Shown in pieces: positions 63,511 through 64,000 of a stretch of 64,000 bases of DNA. The stretch's first letter is position 1. Each line of letters begins with the position of its first letter. Below the pieces are notes generated by a model. That model was not told where the DNA came from. It saw only the letters and a program-made list of their open reading frames with translations, and made no database searches. The position numbers and the translations under genes were made by a program. The DNA is from Argyresthia goedartella (Eukaryota; Arthropoda; Insecta; Lepidoptera; Argyresthiidae), in contig OX463829.1 of the NCBI GenBank assembly GCA_949825045.1, positions 3,224,001-3,288,000 on the forward strand. Reading direction: 5' to 3'.

Positions 63511-64000
63511 TGGATTTTTTATACTTAATTAAACATCCTGGGGCGCTTTTGCTACAATGAATTTTTGGTTACGTGGCATTTAGAATTGGTTTCGAATAAC
63601 TGAAAATAAGTCTTCGGAATGTAGTAACTATTTCGAAATACAACGCGCATTGTGGCAAGTTTATAGAAGTAATTAAAATAGCATGCCAAATTCCTAATGC
63701 TGATCCGTTTGTTATATAAATCGCCAGTTATTTCACCCCAAAACGGCAACGTACGTGATACAATCCAAATTTCGGCAATCTTGCGTTGAGGACGCGTTAA
63801 AGAAATTTGAAATCATATTTCACTTTTACGCCCCAATTTGCTACGTTTATAGAGATTGAGAGATCTAGACGCATTTATTTAAACATAACACGTCTTGTGG
63901 AATCCTTTATTCCGAATACGATTACCGCACGCAAATCACATTTGTAGAAAAAAACTCCGTGAATGCTTTTATAGTGTAGAGGAATAACGTGGTTTCAATT
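63511..64000. other. Unclassified stretch at the right edge
   Basis: A minus-strand frame at 63552-63749 (65 codons) has no known domain. Nothing else was recognised. Confidence 0.3.

Overview
The window looks like a piece of an insect genome, most probably a moth or butterfly. The reasons are three tRNA-derived SINE types, inverted-repeat elements carrying (GTCY)n microsatellites of the kind described from Lepidoptera, a mariner-type terminal repeat, and a glycine-rich secreted protein gene of cuticle type with short exons and kilobase introns. No bacterial operon, CRISPR array, rRNA or free-standing tRNA gene was found. The background is AT-rich, repeat-dense and mostly non-coding. Calls rest on reading motifs by eye. 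Family names are recognition from memory, not search results.

Layout. 1-2.7 kb: 3' part of a decayed transposase-like gene, a 20-bp-period motif array, and the C-terminal stub and end of a mariner. 2.8-26 kb: a patchwork of SINEs, (GTCY)n MITEs, hairpin MITEs with a central palindrome, fold-back MITEs, a tandem 199-bp MITE pair and LINE 3' fragments. 27.2-33.8 kb: two LINEs placed end to end. The first is an RTE-type copy with several stops and no reverse-transcriptase ADD box. The second is a CR1/Jockey-group copy whose single long frame is broken by one stop. 34.7-35.6 kb: an exact 123-bp tandem array. 36-41.9 kb: more SINE/MITE composites and a Jockey remnant. 42.0-46.2 kb: a two-ORF non-LTR retrotransposon with both ORFs open and its main catalytic motifs present, the best candidate for a recently active element. 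47.8-58.7 kb: the one host gene that can be assembled, four exons encoding a 208-residue secreted glycine-rich protein, with TATA box, initiator, consensus splice sites and poly(A) signals. 59-64 kb: a (CA)n tract, SINE pieces, a LINE C-terminal remnant, a MITE copy that has lost its palindrome, a hAT-like element with a BED-finger stub, and a minisatellite enclosing a LINE C-terminal fragment.

How the parts relate. Intact LINE ORFs could supply reverse transcriptase for the SINEs. The many MITEs are non-autonomous and no intact DNA transposase is present. Several insertions are nested (SINE in MITE, MITE in SINE), which gives relative ages. The 3' end of a SINE lies directly against the exon 3 acceptor of the glycine-rich gene, the clearest case here of mobile DNA touching a host gene.
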